From: Thamnaconus septentrionalis
Taxonomy: Eukaryota > Chordata > Actinopteri > Tetraodontiformes > Monacanthidae
NCBI GenBank assembly: GCA_009823395.1
Contig: CM020510.1
Location: 13,458,273 to 13,522,272 of the forward strand
DNA: 64,000 nucleotides
Direction: 5' to 3'
Shown here: positions 1 to 48,310 of the stretch, in pieces
Layout of the letters: each line of letters opens with the position of its first letter
Position numbering within the stretch: the first letter of the stretch is position 1
Translations under genes and position numbers: made by a program
Notes under the pieces: model-generated
What the model saw: only the letters and a program-made list of their open reading frames with translations
Database searches by the model: none
What the model was told of the DNA's origin: nothing

Positions 1-35717
<35,717 letters not shown>

Positions 35718-36585
35718 CTGTGAGAGAGGAGACACACGTGGAGCAAACGATAAATAAACATGACAACATTCTGGTGGCATTTAAGAAAACCTCAAGAAAT
35801 GAATAACAATAATGACAATACAATGCAGGGGCAGAACACTTAAAGCAGGAGGTAAACCGCAGTATTTATGTTCAGAAAAACCGACAGGAATGTGTAAGAT
35901 GCACATTAATATTGATTTGCAATATTGATTATTTCCTGACCACTGCAAATACCTATCACTATCTCTCCAAAGCAAAACAAAAATATGCACCGTGTTTGTA
36001 ATGTATGGCATATGTGGCCAAAATCATTTTTCATTCCCACATGCAAACTTTGATATCAATTTGATTGATCTAAAAATCACATTTTAATTTTTTTTTTTTT
36101 AAACGTTTTACATTTCAACAGCCTTCCTTTCTGTCGATCACACTGCACCAGCCTGCATGCAATCACGCATACAGACGCGGACGTGTGAATATATACTCAA
36201 CATTGCCTTTAAATCACTGCTTCTTCATCTGCCACCTGACACTTCATATTTACATCGCCGCCGCTTTTACAGGCGGACCTCTCAGTCAGTGCTGATGAAA
36301 AATCCGCACGAGATCCAATTGCCACCCGACGCCTCGCTGAGGACTTTGCGAGCACGTATGCATTGATCCCTTCTGGTGGAGGTGCAGTTGACACGTCCAT
36401 GGATTTTCATTATTCTGGCATAACGTCTCTGCAGCCTCTCATTCCTGCGTCTAATTTAATAGCAAATGGATGCGAGGGTCTGGAGCGATGAACTGAGCTC
36501 GGCTGATTTTCATTTGGTCCGCGAATTCAATATTACAAAATCTGCTTCGGCAAGGCGCATCAGTCACCAGCGCCTGCCTACTTGA

Positions 36586-36604
36586 CTGGCTGGCTGGCTG
36601 GCTG
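36586..36604. repeat. GGCT tetranucleotide repeat
   Basis: Nearly five GGCT units. Confidence 0.9.
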
Positions 36605-38230
36605 GATTATCAGAATATCACATCGACATCATAACTAACCGGCAGCTCCGGTTACAAGGCAGATCAATTCATATCTGGTTGCAGGCAGGCAGAGGAGCAA
36701 CACATCTCTGGACTCCATATCTCCGGTTTTAAAGATAAACCTGAGCTTTATTAAGATGGGGTGGAAGTAATGAAAAAGCAACAAGCTCCGCTCCCGCCCC
36801 CCGTGCCAGTAATCATTTTCCCAGCTTCATGGTGCACACATAAAAATCACTATGAAAATAGTGAAAAGTAGTCCCAGTAAATTTCAGGCTGCGTTTTGGG
36901 GCCACACACGTAGCACCCAAGGTCGGCGCAGTGCGCGCGTGCGGTTTTATCATCTGCGTGCATGCGTGGAAGGTAAACCGTGAGCGGCGAGGCTGATCCC
37001 TCCGCTCTTCGCAGGCAGGAACCTTTGACATCTTTTGTCTGGCGCTCCTCAGCTCGCTCTCCAGTCACCTCTGCAACACATCAAAGTCAGCCTCGCTGCA
37101 GGACCCCCTCACCTACTGACAGCCAACAAATTCCTGACTAACCCCTCTAAGAACTTAATTGCTTGTTGCAGAGTCCTGGATGCTGCTTCTTGCTACTTGC
37201 AGGACTGAGGTTGGGAACCCGACCAAGCTGCAGGGAACCTGGCTTTGGGGTTTTTCAGGGTTGCATAACGCAGCTTCCACAGTCATAAGCAAATCACACC
37301 CACGGCTCTTCAGCTGCAGCCGTAACATTAGCTAACTTCACCTCACAAACACTGGAGCAGTATTCATGAAGACCGCGAGTGCGAGGACGCCCAAGATGAT
37401 GTGCGAGGGAGGCATCATGTAACCCAGCGTCTGCCCGCACGCACACGGCGTTCCGCTCAAATGAGTAACGGTTGTGTTCGTAACCCCTCGAATTTCCTGC
37501 GCTGCGAACCCTCCGAGTCGAGCTCGGCGGCTGCAGCTGTGTGACGGAATGAGCTCATTCGCCACGGTTAAGAGGCAGATAAAGCCATCGAAGAATGTCC
37601 AACGTAAACACCAAACATCCGATCCATTAGAGCGCCGGCTCCCATCTGAAGAAACACCGTCTCCATTTGTATCAGCGAGGTCAACCAGGACTGGAGCCGC
37701 TTAATTAGAAGCCGGCCTTGAGTCTCAAAGTGGGTGAGAAGGCTGGTGATGAAGACGGAGAGCCGCGTTAGTATTTAATAGCATCTTCTTCTATTTTTGC
37801 TGGTGAATTGGAGTGTGACTCGGTCCTTGATAGACTCGTCGGTTTGTTAAATAAAGGTGAGCGTGGGGACATAACAAATCATACACCAGCATTGGTCAAA
37901 TTCCAGCTTTAAACCTAGCTGAGAGCGTCCACGAGACCCGTGAACTCTCATTTCGTTATGTGCGTAACGTTCAATGACGGCCGATGATGTTTCGAAACCC
38001 CAGTTTATAAAATAGGGCTTTAATAGAAGCTGAAAAGCCATGTTTGTTCCCCGCAGAGCAGACCAGGAGTCTGTCATTAAAGCCCGGGCGAGGTCGCTAA
38101 CAGTAAGTCTTACATGAAGTGCACATCATCTCCTCTCGGTGGGTGTCGACCCCCTGCTAGCCCCGCCCCCCCATAGCATACACTTTCAGCTTGCATGCGG
38201 ATGCGCATGTCCCTCTGGAAATTGAAATAA

Positions 38231-38286
38231 GGAGAAGAAGAAGAAGAAGAAGCAGAAGAAGGAGGAGGAGGAAAAGAAGAAGAGGG
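38231..38286. repeat. GAA/GGA purine-rich triplet repeat
   Basis: An almost pure purine tract of GAA and GGA units with one GCA interruption. It is intronic, not coding. Confidence 0.9.
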
Positions 38287-39568
38287 GAATAAGGCAAAGA
38301 CGTCGGGTTGCATCGACTCGTCCGCAGGCCAGAGGCAGCGCTGGCACCGTTCAGCCTTCACGTCAACAGCGCGGTGACCTCCGGCCCTCCTTCGGCAGCG
38401 ATCGCCCCTCCGCCTCGCTGCCCTCTCCTCCCCTTCCAAACCAACACCTCTTTGTTATAAACACAGCTGAGTGCGGCGCGGCAGATTGCCTCGAACATCT
38501 GCGTGGTGGGGGGGAAAGAAAAACCCCAAAAACTAATTCCTCTGGGACGGAGGCGGAATGAGACGGAGGCAGCCAGACAGACTTCCAGACAGACGTGAGG
38601 ATCCAGCTCTCTGGATGGAGTACAAGGCCCCAAATATTTTGCCAGGAGGGGCCGCCGGATCTGAAAGACTGGGTGAAATCCGTTGCTACCCTCCTCCTCC
38701 ACCACCACCTTCCTCCCCCGCTGCTTTAAAACCTGCATGTGGCATCCCTCCTTCCTGTTTACGTACTGCATGGGTCCGCGCTCGCCCGTTGTCTCCGCTT
38801 GTTCCTGTTCTGGGACCCAGAAATGGGGGAACAAATGGGAGAGAGAGGCTCTCACGCTGCGTGCTGTCCTAAAATTGTGTGTGTGTGCGCGTGTGTGCGT
38901 GGGTTCGTGTACACGCTTTGTGGTCTACGCCTGGGATAATGAGCCTCCTCTACCATTCTGTCTCTCTGGTGAGCCTGCAGCTGTCCCCCAGCAGATAATA
39001 TTTCCTGCGCTATTAACAGGGAGGCCGAGCTCTCTGCGTGTGCGCGCCTGGCCAGAGACAGAGCATTTCAGATAACAGCTTAATGTGTGGAAACAAGCCA
39101 AAGTCTGAGGTCCTACATGAAGACGCCCCTTTGTGCTGCCTAAAGATGCAAATGTTCACACCCGGGCTGACACTTTGACGGTTGGCCAAGGCGCACCGGT
39201 TTCTCTTTTGCGTTGCATTTTTTTTTTCAATTCTCTTCGCAATTAAAGACGAAAACGCACCGATCACCGCAAAAACAAATAGCTGAGAAAGCGTGAAACA
39301 ACCATATCTACCAAAGCAGGGATTTAATCCGCAGAGGCAACCACGTTGTGTGCCAAGCTAAGTATAACCACGCGGTGCAGTGCGCGGTTTGATAAATCAC
39401 AGCCAAGGTTTGCAGCAGGCACATTCAAGCGATGCAGAGGCTCTTCCAATTGGCTTTCATCAATCCTTTACACCCAGACCCTGCTGTAAAGGTCAGTCCG
39501 GATCGCTGCTCTCAGCACTTGCAGGTTCATCACCTCTGCAACCATCCTGCTGCACATGCACAGGCGCG

Positions 39569-39592
39569 CACACACACACACACACACACACT
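39569..39592. repeat. CA microsatellite
   Basis: About eleven CA units. Confidence 0.9.
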
Positions 39593-41749
39593 TCCTGAGG
39601 AAATTGAAAACAGATGTTTAAATGTCAAATTAAAATGAGATTCCAGCGCTGCTCCCCTCCCCGCTTCAACATTAATGAAAATGAAGACCTAATTCCACAC
39701 ACAACGTCTGGGTGGGAAGATCAGATGAGCTTTGTTCTGAAGGAAAATTAAACCAAGTACAACAAGCTTCACCAAGCACACAAAAACAGAGCCACAGGGG
39801 AATTAAAGATTTATCATAAGGCACCCAGAGTCAATCTGGCTGAGACACGGAGCGCAGTGTGGGTCTAGCCCTCGGCTTTGGGTGGGTTTTTTTTCTTCTA
39901 GAAATGAAAGCGCGTTGCATGCTCCATGCGGGAAGGAGGAACCAACGATAACAACGGGGAAAATTTGACTTACAGGAGGAAGGGGGACACTGAAGGCGGC
40001 TGGGAAGACAGAATGCACTCTATACGATCCACACAAGTGAGGATAATCCATTTCCTCTGCTTTTCTGCACATGCTTCCTCTGAAATGAATCATATTTCTT
40101 CCCTCTGCTTCTGGAGCTACCACACTACACGTTGTGCGACCAAAGGGAATAGGGTCGGATAAATGATTAGTCAAAGTGAGGGGGCGGGGGGGGTAGTGAA
40201 ACTATCAAGTGACGAAAAACCCTCCAGATGTTCTGTTTACATGAGGATAAAATTGCTCGTGCACGCTTGATGTTTCATAGACATGGCCTCCTTGTGGTGC
40301 AGGAATCAGAAAAAAAAATACAGTCTTTTTTGCTAAAGGTCAGTTGGTGAGCCTCGTATTGTTCTCACAGCCGCTACAGTAGATGCTGGAGCGAGAATCC
40401 AGTTTACTCCAGGTGAAACTTGGACGCTGCTGCTGCTCCACCGCCTCCGGCTCTGACCCGCGGCCGAGACCTCTCGCTCTCTCCCGCTACGTGTCTCCCG
40501 CTTTGCCTCGAAATTTCTCTGCCCCCTCAGCCTCCCAGCCACTTGTCTTACTTCGCTTTCAGTGCGCGCGCACACACACACACACCAGCATACCTCAAAG
40601 ACCGTAGACAGCAACAGTGTGCTAACCCATGCCACTCGACTGCAACGCCAGGCTGCAGGTGAATGAACTGCCCGAGGCGTTTTTTGCACACTGTGTGTGT
40701 GTGAATATTATAGATCAGGAGTTTTGCTGCTGGGAGTGAAGATCTATCAGACCCACTGCTGTTCTCTGGAAACTACCCTGCGTTCTCCGCCTCCTCTGGC
40801 CGCCCGCTCCCTTGTTGCCCATTCACCTCTCCACTAGGGAGATGAGATCGGACATGGCAGACTTCCTTTTCTTTCACCGGGCATTCAGCTCGGTGCTCAT
40901 GGCCTCTTGGTCCAGCCTGAAGACAATTGCACAGACGCACAGAGTGCGTCTCCTACATTGTCCGATATGGACTATGACTTGTTTCGAAGCCTTACAGCTC
41001 TTTAGTCCTTAACAAAGAGATACTAAAACAGCTTGAAATGACAGATTTGAAGCCCAGTATGTGAGCTTTATTATGATCAAACTAGCAGAAAAGGATTCTG
41101 CAGATAATGTGAATGTTTATTCCAGTTTGTGCATCTGACGTCTCACGTCTTTCCTAAACCTTGGCTTGGGTAAAAATCCCAAAGCTATCTCATTACTGCC
41201 GCGTTCATGTCCCCTTCCAAACACATGGAAAGTGCAACAAAACAGAAAGCTAAAACTGAGTGTAAACAGCCAGCTTAATGTTCTGTTTTCTAGAGATCTA
41301 TAGTTTATTGGATAATTAACTGTGCATTGGGGTTTGAGATGGCAAAAAGTTTAACATTCACTTTACTTGACTTTACTTTTACTTTAATCCTGACGGCTGT
41401 GCTCATAAATCATGCTGGCTGTAATATCCCCCGCAGACAATCGCGACACTCGATACGATGCCAAATTTGCAGGGTCACATTGGTTAAACACGCTTGGCAG
41501 CCAGAGTGACTCTTTGACCGAGAGACACCTTGTGGACGCACATAAATGTGTCAACAAGTGCCAGCAGAGTACCCGCCTAACCTTTAGGGGGTTTGCACCT
41601 GCACGGCCTGAATGCCATGAGGTCATCCTGCAGATGTGATGTCATGTCACTGATCGGACACAGGCAGCCTCCGGTAAACAAGGGCGGTCGAACAATAAAC
41701 TGTGACAGCGCATGAGTAAATAAACAAAGCCGACGGTCGACGCAAGAGC

Positions 41750-42440
41750 TGTGCCGACTTGCTGTGGAGCGTTTCGGAAGCGTGACAACGGCTTTAAATG
41801 CAGCTGAACGTCGGCGCGTGACGCGCTACTCGCTACTCGCTACACAGGCGTCCAAACACAAATGTAAACCACACCGTCTCGAGATACTCGTCCCGCCGCC
41901 GTGCATGCTGGGGGTGAAGAGGGGAAGAAAGGCCTCTTCTCTGCCTGGTTATTGCAGCGAATAGCTTGAAGAGGCATCGAGAGCAGATGGCTCAGCGGAC
42001 CTTTTCCTTGGCACGGCAGCCAGAGCATCTGGCCGAGCCGAGCCGAGCCGAGCCGAGCTGAATCTCGCCGCTCCGACGTCTACTTCGCAACGCACACGTG
42101 CGCTCCTTGTGCGGGTCGGCATCCGGCTCCACGGGGCGACAGGCAACATCTGTAGACGGGCCGAGCGGACGCGCTCGCCGTGTGCGCGTGCGCCCGATAG
42201 GAGGAAACGCTAGCTGGCGGCCTCTGCAGACAGAGGGACCATTGAGTGCCTGTGTGTTTGTTTAAACGGTCATGAGTCCTCTCATCCAGCCCGGCCGGCC
42301 GGCGGGAGGAGAGGCGGCGCTTGGAGAACGCGGCGAAAGACGCGGGCGGCGGAGGCAGGTTTATGGGAGCAGCTGAGTGAGTGGGTGACTTGGCACCTCC
42401 AAGTTCAACAAACAAGCGGCTGTGTGATTGGAGGGCCGGG
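41750..42440. promoter_or_regulatory. robo1: CpG-dense stretch, possible CpG island or internal promoter
   Basis: CpG is frequent over about 700 bp, with a heptamer repeat (cgctact, 41824-41843) and a pentamer repeat (gccga x5, 42032-42056). No open frame resembles a known protein. It could be an internal promoter of robo1, an antisense RNA promoter or simply GC-rich DNA. The promoter role is inferred. Confidence 0.35.
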
Positions 42441-43590
42441 TGAACGGCCGCTGGACTGAAATAAAATTGCTACGGGGGGGTCGTAAAGGAATAGGGAATG
42501 CCACGTTAGGGGGAGGGAACGAGGAAGAAAACGATCTTCACGTCCAAGAAGAAACAAATCCTGTGAAATCCTGTTACTGCCGCCACGCACCACACCACAG
42601 TGCAGAACCGGGCAGGATTTTCACATTTAAATTTAATGACCGAACAAAGGCATTAAGCGGAGCTTCTGAGAGTCCAGCCTTGAGAGGCAGATTTAATTGT
42701 GGAGGAGGGTTTGACGCCCGTTGTGAAAACACATCATTGAGTATCATGGGCACTAAAGTGAGACGTGTACAGTCTCATTAGAGGCCGGGTGGGCTAAATA
42801 AAACATTCCCATTACCCGGCGAGGAGGCGACGCTGGCGGAACTCGTTCGGTTTCCATTATCAAAGAGCGTTTAGGTGTTTTTCACGAGGCAACAACATTA
42901 TAAACGGGGAAAGACGAGGCTGGTAAAGTCCAATGGACGTGTTTTACAGGTGCACGATTCCCTCCTTCGAACCGCCCACGCCAACAAAAGACGAGCAGTC
43001 GGCACTTAGAGCAGCGTGTCTGTCACATGTTCTCGTCGAGGGTGGAGGCCGCTCCCTGCGGACAGGCGGCAAACTGAGACGCCTCTTGTCATTTATGTGC
43101 TGGAGCTTTGTGTGCATGGAGACACACAAAGCTGAAAGATGTAACACTAGACTTCACGTACACACGCACCTGTACAGCAAGCGCTCTCATTCTCCGTCTC
43201 TTCCCAGCTCTATAGGGGTGTGAGCGGCAGCGTCTGCAACGCGCCCTCAGCAACCCCTGTCGAGGTAATAAAGTGCTTCTCTCACATGCGGTTAAAGGAT
43301 ACAGAGAAATCCATCAGGCGGGCGATGAATACTCTGCAGGTGAGACGCCGCATATGCCTATTGGTTTCATGCCTCGCCGGACAATGACTTTCATCCGAAG
43401 ATTCAGGACTGAATCAGACACATTTAAGTGACATAATTGCAGTGCAAACTCTCAGGGCCGCGCAGTGAACTGTCACTTGCACTCCGAACAAAGAAGCAGA
43501 CAGCATGTTCAAGGGATTATTCAGTACACTGAATGATGTGTGCTAAGTCACTCGGCGAGTTCAGCCCCATTTTCTCCAGATTTTTCAAAA

Positions 43591-43620
43591 TGCCAAGTTC
43601 TTGTTTGCCAAGTTCTTGTT
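43591..43620. repeat. perfect 15-bp tandem duplication
   Basis: The unit tgccaagttcttgtt occurs twice in direct succession. Confidence 0.95.
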
Positions 43621-44502
43621 TCATATATAAAAAAAACTTCAAATGGCAGCTGAGTTATTTTTATGATTCACTTCGTGTTTTTTTACATTTTGATTTGGAT
43701 TTTCATCTTATTTCTGACAGAATTCAACATAAACTGCATAAAAACAGAGAAAAGGAAACCCAGCCATAGACATCTCAGATGAAAACCTCTAAAAAGCCTT
43801 TCATAGTGACACACCTCTTTAGATCATCATGCTATGACCCTATTTGCCCTCCGACTATAAATAAATGTGAATTTTCACCCTGTTCATTCCCTTCTCTGCT
43901 AGGCGACGCAGGACTCTGCCTGTCTGAGTCTTTGCGGCGTAATGGGATTTCACACGACACGGACCTGGAGAGGATATGCAGATCGCACATTAGCCACCAC
44001 GGAAGACTCGTTACAGTAAATCCTTTTAACTCCTTTAGAGCCGGCGTGAACACAAAGAGCCAGAGAATATCTTTATCCACTTGTGTCTAAGGCTGTTTTA
44101 CATAGCTTGGCCCACATTGTGTCAGTTATGTTTGCTGACAATATCTCACTGTGAGCTGCCCTCCTGCCTGTGTGGCCCCTCTGACTAACCCTCTCCCAGC
44201 ATCTGCAAAGACGAGGGCCTTATTAAAACAATCTTGCCAATTAACATTCCTGGCCCCTGGAGCCCCGGCCGCCCTGGCGGGGGCCCCCCGGGCCTCCTCC
44301 AGTGTTTCTCCGGACCTGATCCCTCCTCAGCTATTCAACGACAAAGACGCTGTGTATGACTCGGACAGAACCTGTTGATATGACGGGATTTGAGGGAAAG
44401 GATGTGAGGCAAGTTGTGTGTCCTCCCCGGCTCCTCTCCCTGAGGAATCTAAATTGGCCCGGGTTGTTTTCAAGCATGTCGCTGTTTGTGTCCATCTGTG
44501 CA

Positions 44503-44503
<1 letters not shown>

Positions 44504-44543
<40 letters not shown>
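44504..44543. repeat. GT microsatellite
   Basis: About twenty uninterrupted GT units. Confidence 0.95.
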
Positions 44544-44549
<6 letters not shown>

Positions 44550-47500
44550 GAAATGAAATTGAGGGAAAAGAAGGAGGGCGATAAGGAAATGCATAAATGA
44601 GCGAGGACCACTTTTTTTTTTTCTTTCTCTTTTTTTTTTAAAGTGGCCTCGAACACACCTGATTCAATGAGACGTGTGGTGATGATAAAGTCTCATTTCC
44701 ACTGGGCGGGTGACTGGTGGACCCCGACAGGAAGGAGCACTGTAAGAGGAGCTTGTCAGCTCGCTAACTCGCACCATCAGAGAAATTACATCCATAAACA
44801 CAGCCTGCTTTCCTGCCAAGCGTCGTCGTCTGACTCACTGCTTACCCTGATTTTGCAACATCTGCTGCAAATCTTTTTACTTCTATATTAGCCCGAGATC
44901 CCACCACCAGATTGCAACGGGCACTCCTCTGGCTTATCTCTGAAAAGTAAAGAGATATTGGGCGCAGCCGGCAGGGACTGATTCGACATTAATAGTGCTG
45001 AGGAAGAGAAATGGGAAACTTTAAATGAGATGTTTTCCGCAATAACTCAGAGTGTGGCTGCACTTGATGGCTGAGATAATAGAAAAGGCGAGACATTAAT
45101 GAGGTTCCGCTTGATTGTTTTCAACCTTCTCGGCAGCTCATAATTGTCAGAATCCAGTTTATTGTTTGAGTTGCACCAGCAGGAGAGGAGTTTGGAGGAG
45201 GAGGAGGAGGAATATGTATCCAAAATGTGAGACGTTACTTGCTCTCATTCTCAGTCGGGAAGTCCAGAAGTTCGGGACTGGGTGACAACGAGCTCTGTGT
45301 TCTACCATTCAGCTTCTGCACTGCATCCTGATCTTGCCCTGTTATTTCTCGGCCGGCCCACAACCACAAGATGATGGATGTGAACAAAACAAAATGGATT
45401 ACAGCGCTGCGGAAATGGATCAGCAGCTGTTGTGGCAAGCCGAACTCGCAGAGCTCATGTAAAAACATCATCAGCGTTGCCTTGATGACCTCCCGCGCAA
45501 GTTAATGTACATGTACGTCCGCTGGCGCTTGCCTTTTAGCTCTCCCAAGTGGCTGCGCTGCCACTTTTGTTTGAGCTTTGCCTTATTAATGCATCCTTAA
45601 TGAGGTCCAGTAGACATGTGGCGCACGGATGTTTTAGATGCAACACGTCAAACAAACCAATCTGGTGCTGAAAAGTCTGGAAAGTATGGAAATCAGCGCC
45701 GAGTGCACCGAATGAAATTTCAATGGAAGTCTAATCCAAAAAAAGGGGGGATTTGGGAAGCTTTTAGAATAACTGGCTGCTAGAAAGAAGACTGGCAGGA
45801 CCTTAAAGAAGAATTACATCAGCTGCTGTTGTGGAGGTGACCAGAGAGGAGTAACCCGATAGCGGACGCAGAGAAGAAAGGGGGAGGAAATCATGAGGGG
45901 GAGCCGACGCGGGGCTACAGGAGATCCCCAAGCCTTTCGTCATGGCCACTTTGAGCTTTACCATGCTGACCCTTTTCTAATCACTTCACCAGACGCGGGG
46001 AAGACTGACTGAGACGGAAGCAGGGAGCAAAGTGTGCGCGCATGCCGTGCGTGTACGGTCCTCAAAAGATGTAGGACACAGAAATGTTAAGGGGGGCTCG
46101 AGACGAGGGAAATAAGAAAACTGGGATCCAAACATGTGCCGCAGCCTTCCAGCGGCACATCTTCTTCTGATCAGTTGCCGTCCCCTTTTCCCAATGGCTT
46201 CCACATGGACCCCAAAACTCTCCCAGATGGACCCTGGGAAGATGAAAAGATGTCCGCATCCCTATCGGGGAGGAGATCCGTTACAGTGGAAAAGATACGA
46301 GGAGGAATGGAACGAGGAAACGGCATCAGAGAGAAAGAAGAGAGCTGAAATTTCATCTTCAACACTTGCCGGCCGAGTGAGTGAGTGCGTGCGTGCGCGC
46401 TGACGCGACCGGTGCCAAACATTTCGGCGAGATGGTTTTTGATTACATTTGTCAAGTTGTCCAACAAGCAACATTGGCTATGGATCATGCCACAGGGAAA
46501 TTTTTTGGCAAGTGTGCCAGAAATGAGTCTAATCCCTGTGAAATTGACACTGTGTAAGGTTTCAAGACACAAGTTAAACCCCGAATTTTCCCTTTAAATG
46601 TCTCATTAGATGAGGCAGAAACAAAAGGGACAAATCGCCCGTACAAGTTTGTGCCCTCCATTGTTTAATAGTACACTTTGCTACTGTTAACGTGGCTGTG
46701 CTGACATGAATTATGAACCCCTCCCTGGGGTGCACAGCCGAGCCCAACAGCCGAGGAAATTTAAAGCCAGTGGACCGACTCTGCTCGGACGTGACTCCAA
46801 AATATCCACTAGATTTATAGAAGCTGGAGAGAAATATTTTCCTCCTACGTGACACGTGCTTCATCTTGCAGGTAATTTAAGCTTAGCCAGTTTGGCCCCT
46901 TAAATAGCAAAGGTACAGTCTGTGTAAAAGTGTGTTGTACTGTGCAACTGAATGTGAATTGCTGTGCTCAAGGATGCTATTGGCCTATCCTCTGACATGT
47001 ACAATCTGTCTACCATGCTTTCATTAGAGCTGTCTCGCACTGTTGAATTATTCATTTACTGTGATTGTCCATTAAAACCCTCCAAAATGGGTGAAAAGTA
47101 CAGAGATCTTAAAATCTAACCCAATTTCAATTCCACTCATGACTCTTTTTTGTAGAGGGTGTTTAAATATTACGACTACTTTTTTTTTTTTTTTTTTTAA
47201 ATACCTACACAAACAATTCCCTGCCAAATGAGGTAACAGATCTACCCAAATCTTTATTTCCTCCAGTTTACACTCAGCTTAGGCTATAAGTGGTACCTTT
47301 AAAAAAAGAAAATTCAAGAACACTCCATAAATATTTCACGGAAATATTTGCCAGGAATATTTTTTACGCCCTGACCTCTGCGACCTACCTCGAACCCTCC
47401 TCTCCTCCCGCACCATTTTGCTGAGCAGGTGTCTACAGGGACAACCAGTGCGAGCAGCAACCTCTAGTTCACCCCTTCATAAAAGAAAATCCCACTCAAC

Positions 47501-47959
47501 GTGAATGCCATTGCCGGCATCCAAAGGCATGTGGACAGCCAAAAGCCCCCATCTATCACAGACAGATTACTCTGAAAGGGGGGGGGGGAAGCCCATCTGG
47601 AGCATGAGGGAGAAAGAGGTTAAGAGATAACTAAAATATTGCACAGACAAATGTTGAGAGAGTAAGAGAGGGAGAGAGAGAAAAAAAGGATTGTCTAAAT
47701 TAAAATCTACAAAACCTGACTGTTTGCAAGGTATTTGTAGTCAGATTTTACGGAATTATTATGCATAAAAAGCTGTTGAGAAAGAAAACTCATACCAGAA
47801 CAGGTTTATCGTCAACAGGAAATACTTTGAGCAGTCCATTGTTTTGCTTGGTCAGATAAAGAATGGAGAAGGGGTTGAAACTTTATTTAAAAAAAGAAGA
47901 TATTTAAGAGAAAACCTTCACTGACGCAAAAAATGTGTGGATTTCAGCATCTATAGATG

Positions 47960-48310
47960 AGTATCGCCAAAAGATTTCCCAAAAAATTCAAGGAAGAATG
48001 GAGAAGTTTCTGCATGTTAGTAATAATGCAACTGACCTCTGATCCCTCAAGGTGGACCACATTAAAAACTCTCCATGGTTTTATTATTAAGGATAACTCT
48101 ACATTGGCTCCGGGACACTGTGGAAAACTGTTGTCAGTCAACACAGATGGTTGTCGCATCTTCAAAATGCAAGTTAAGACTCAACCATGAGAAACAGCAT
48201 GCCTGGATATTCTGTAGTACTCTGAATGGGAACTGGCCTCTTTAGGCTGTAACTCATTTGTGACAGACAGACTTCAAAACATCTTGTGGTCCCATCAAGT
48301 CTATGTTTTA
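47960..48310 (+). pseudogene. decayed fragment of a Tc1/mariner-like transposase gene
   Basis: The plus strand resembles the N-terminal helix-turn-helix and linker region of a teleost Tc1/mariner-like transposase. The recognisable order is a GGAGAARTTTCTGCATG-type block near 48000, GATCCCTCAAGG near 48040, CTGTTGTCAGTCAACACAG near 48130, AAATGCAAGTTAA near 48165, and a degraded TTGTGGTC block near 48285. The last would contain the first catalytic aspartate and is altered. Frameshifts and stops interrupt it, and no terminal inverted repeats were found. The family match is from memory of consensus sequences. Confidence 0.5.

Noticed and set aside
36850..37068. Minus-strand frame with a YVCG motif like the second Ig cysteine
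   Set aside because: No Ig core precedes it and the neighbouring residues do not match Robo Ig1. It is a chance match.
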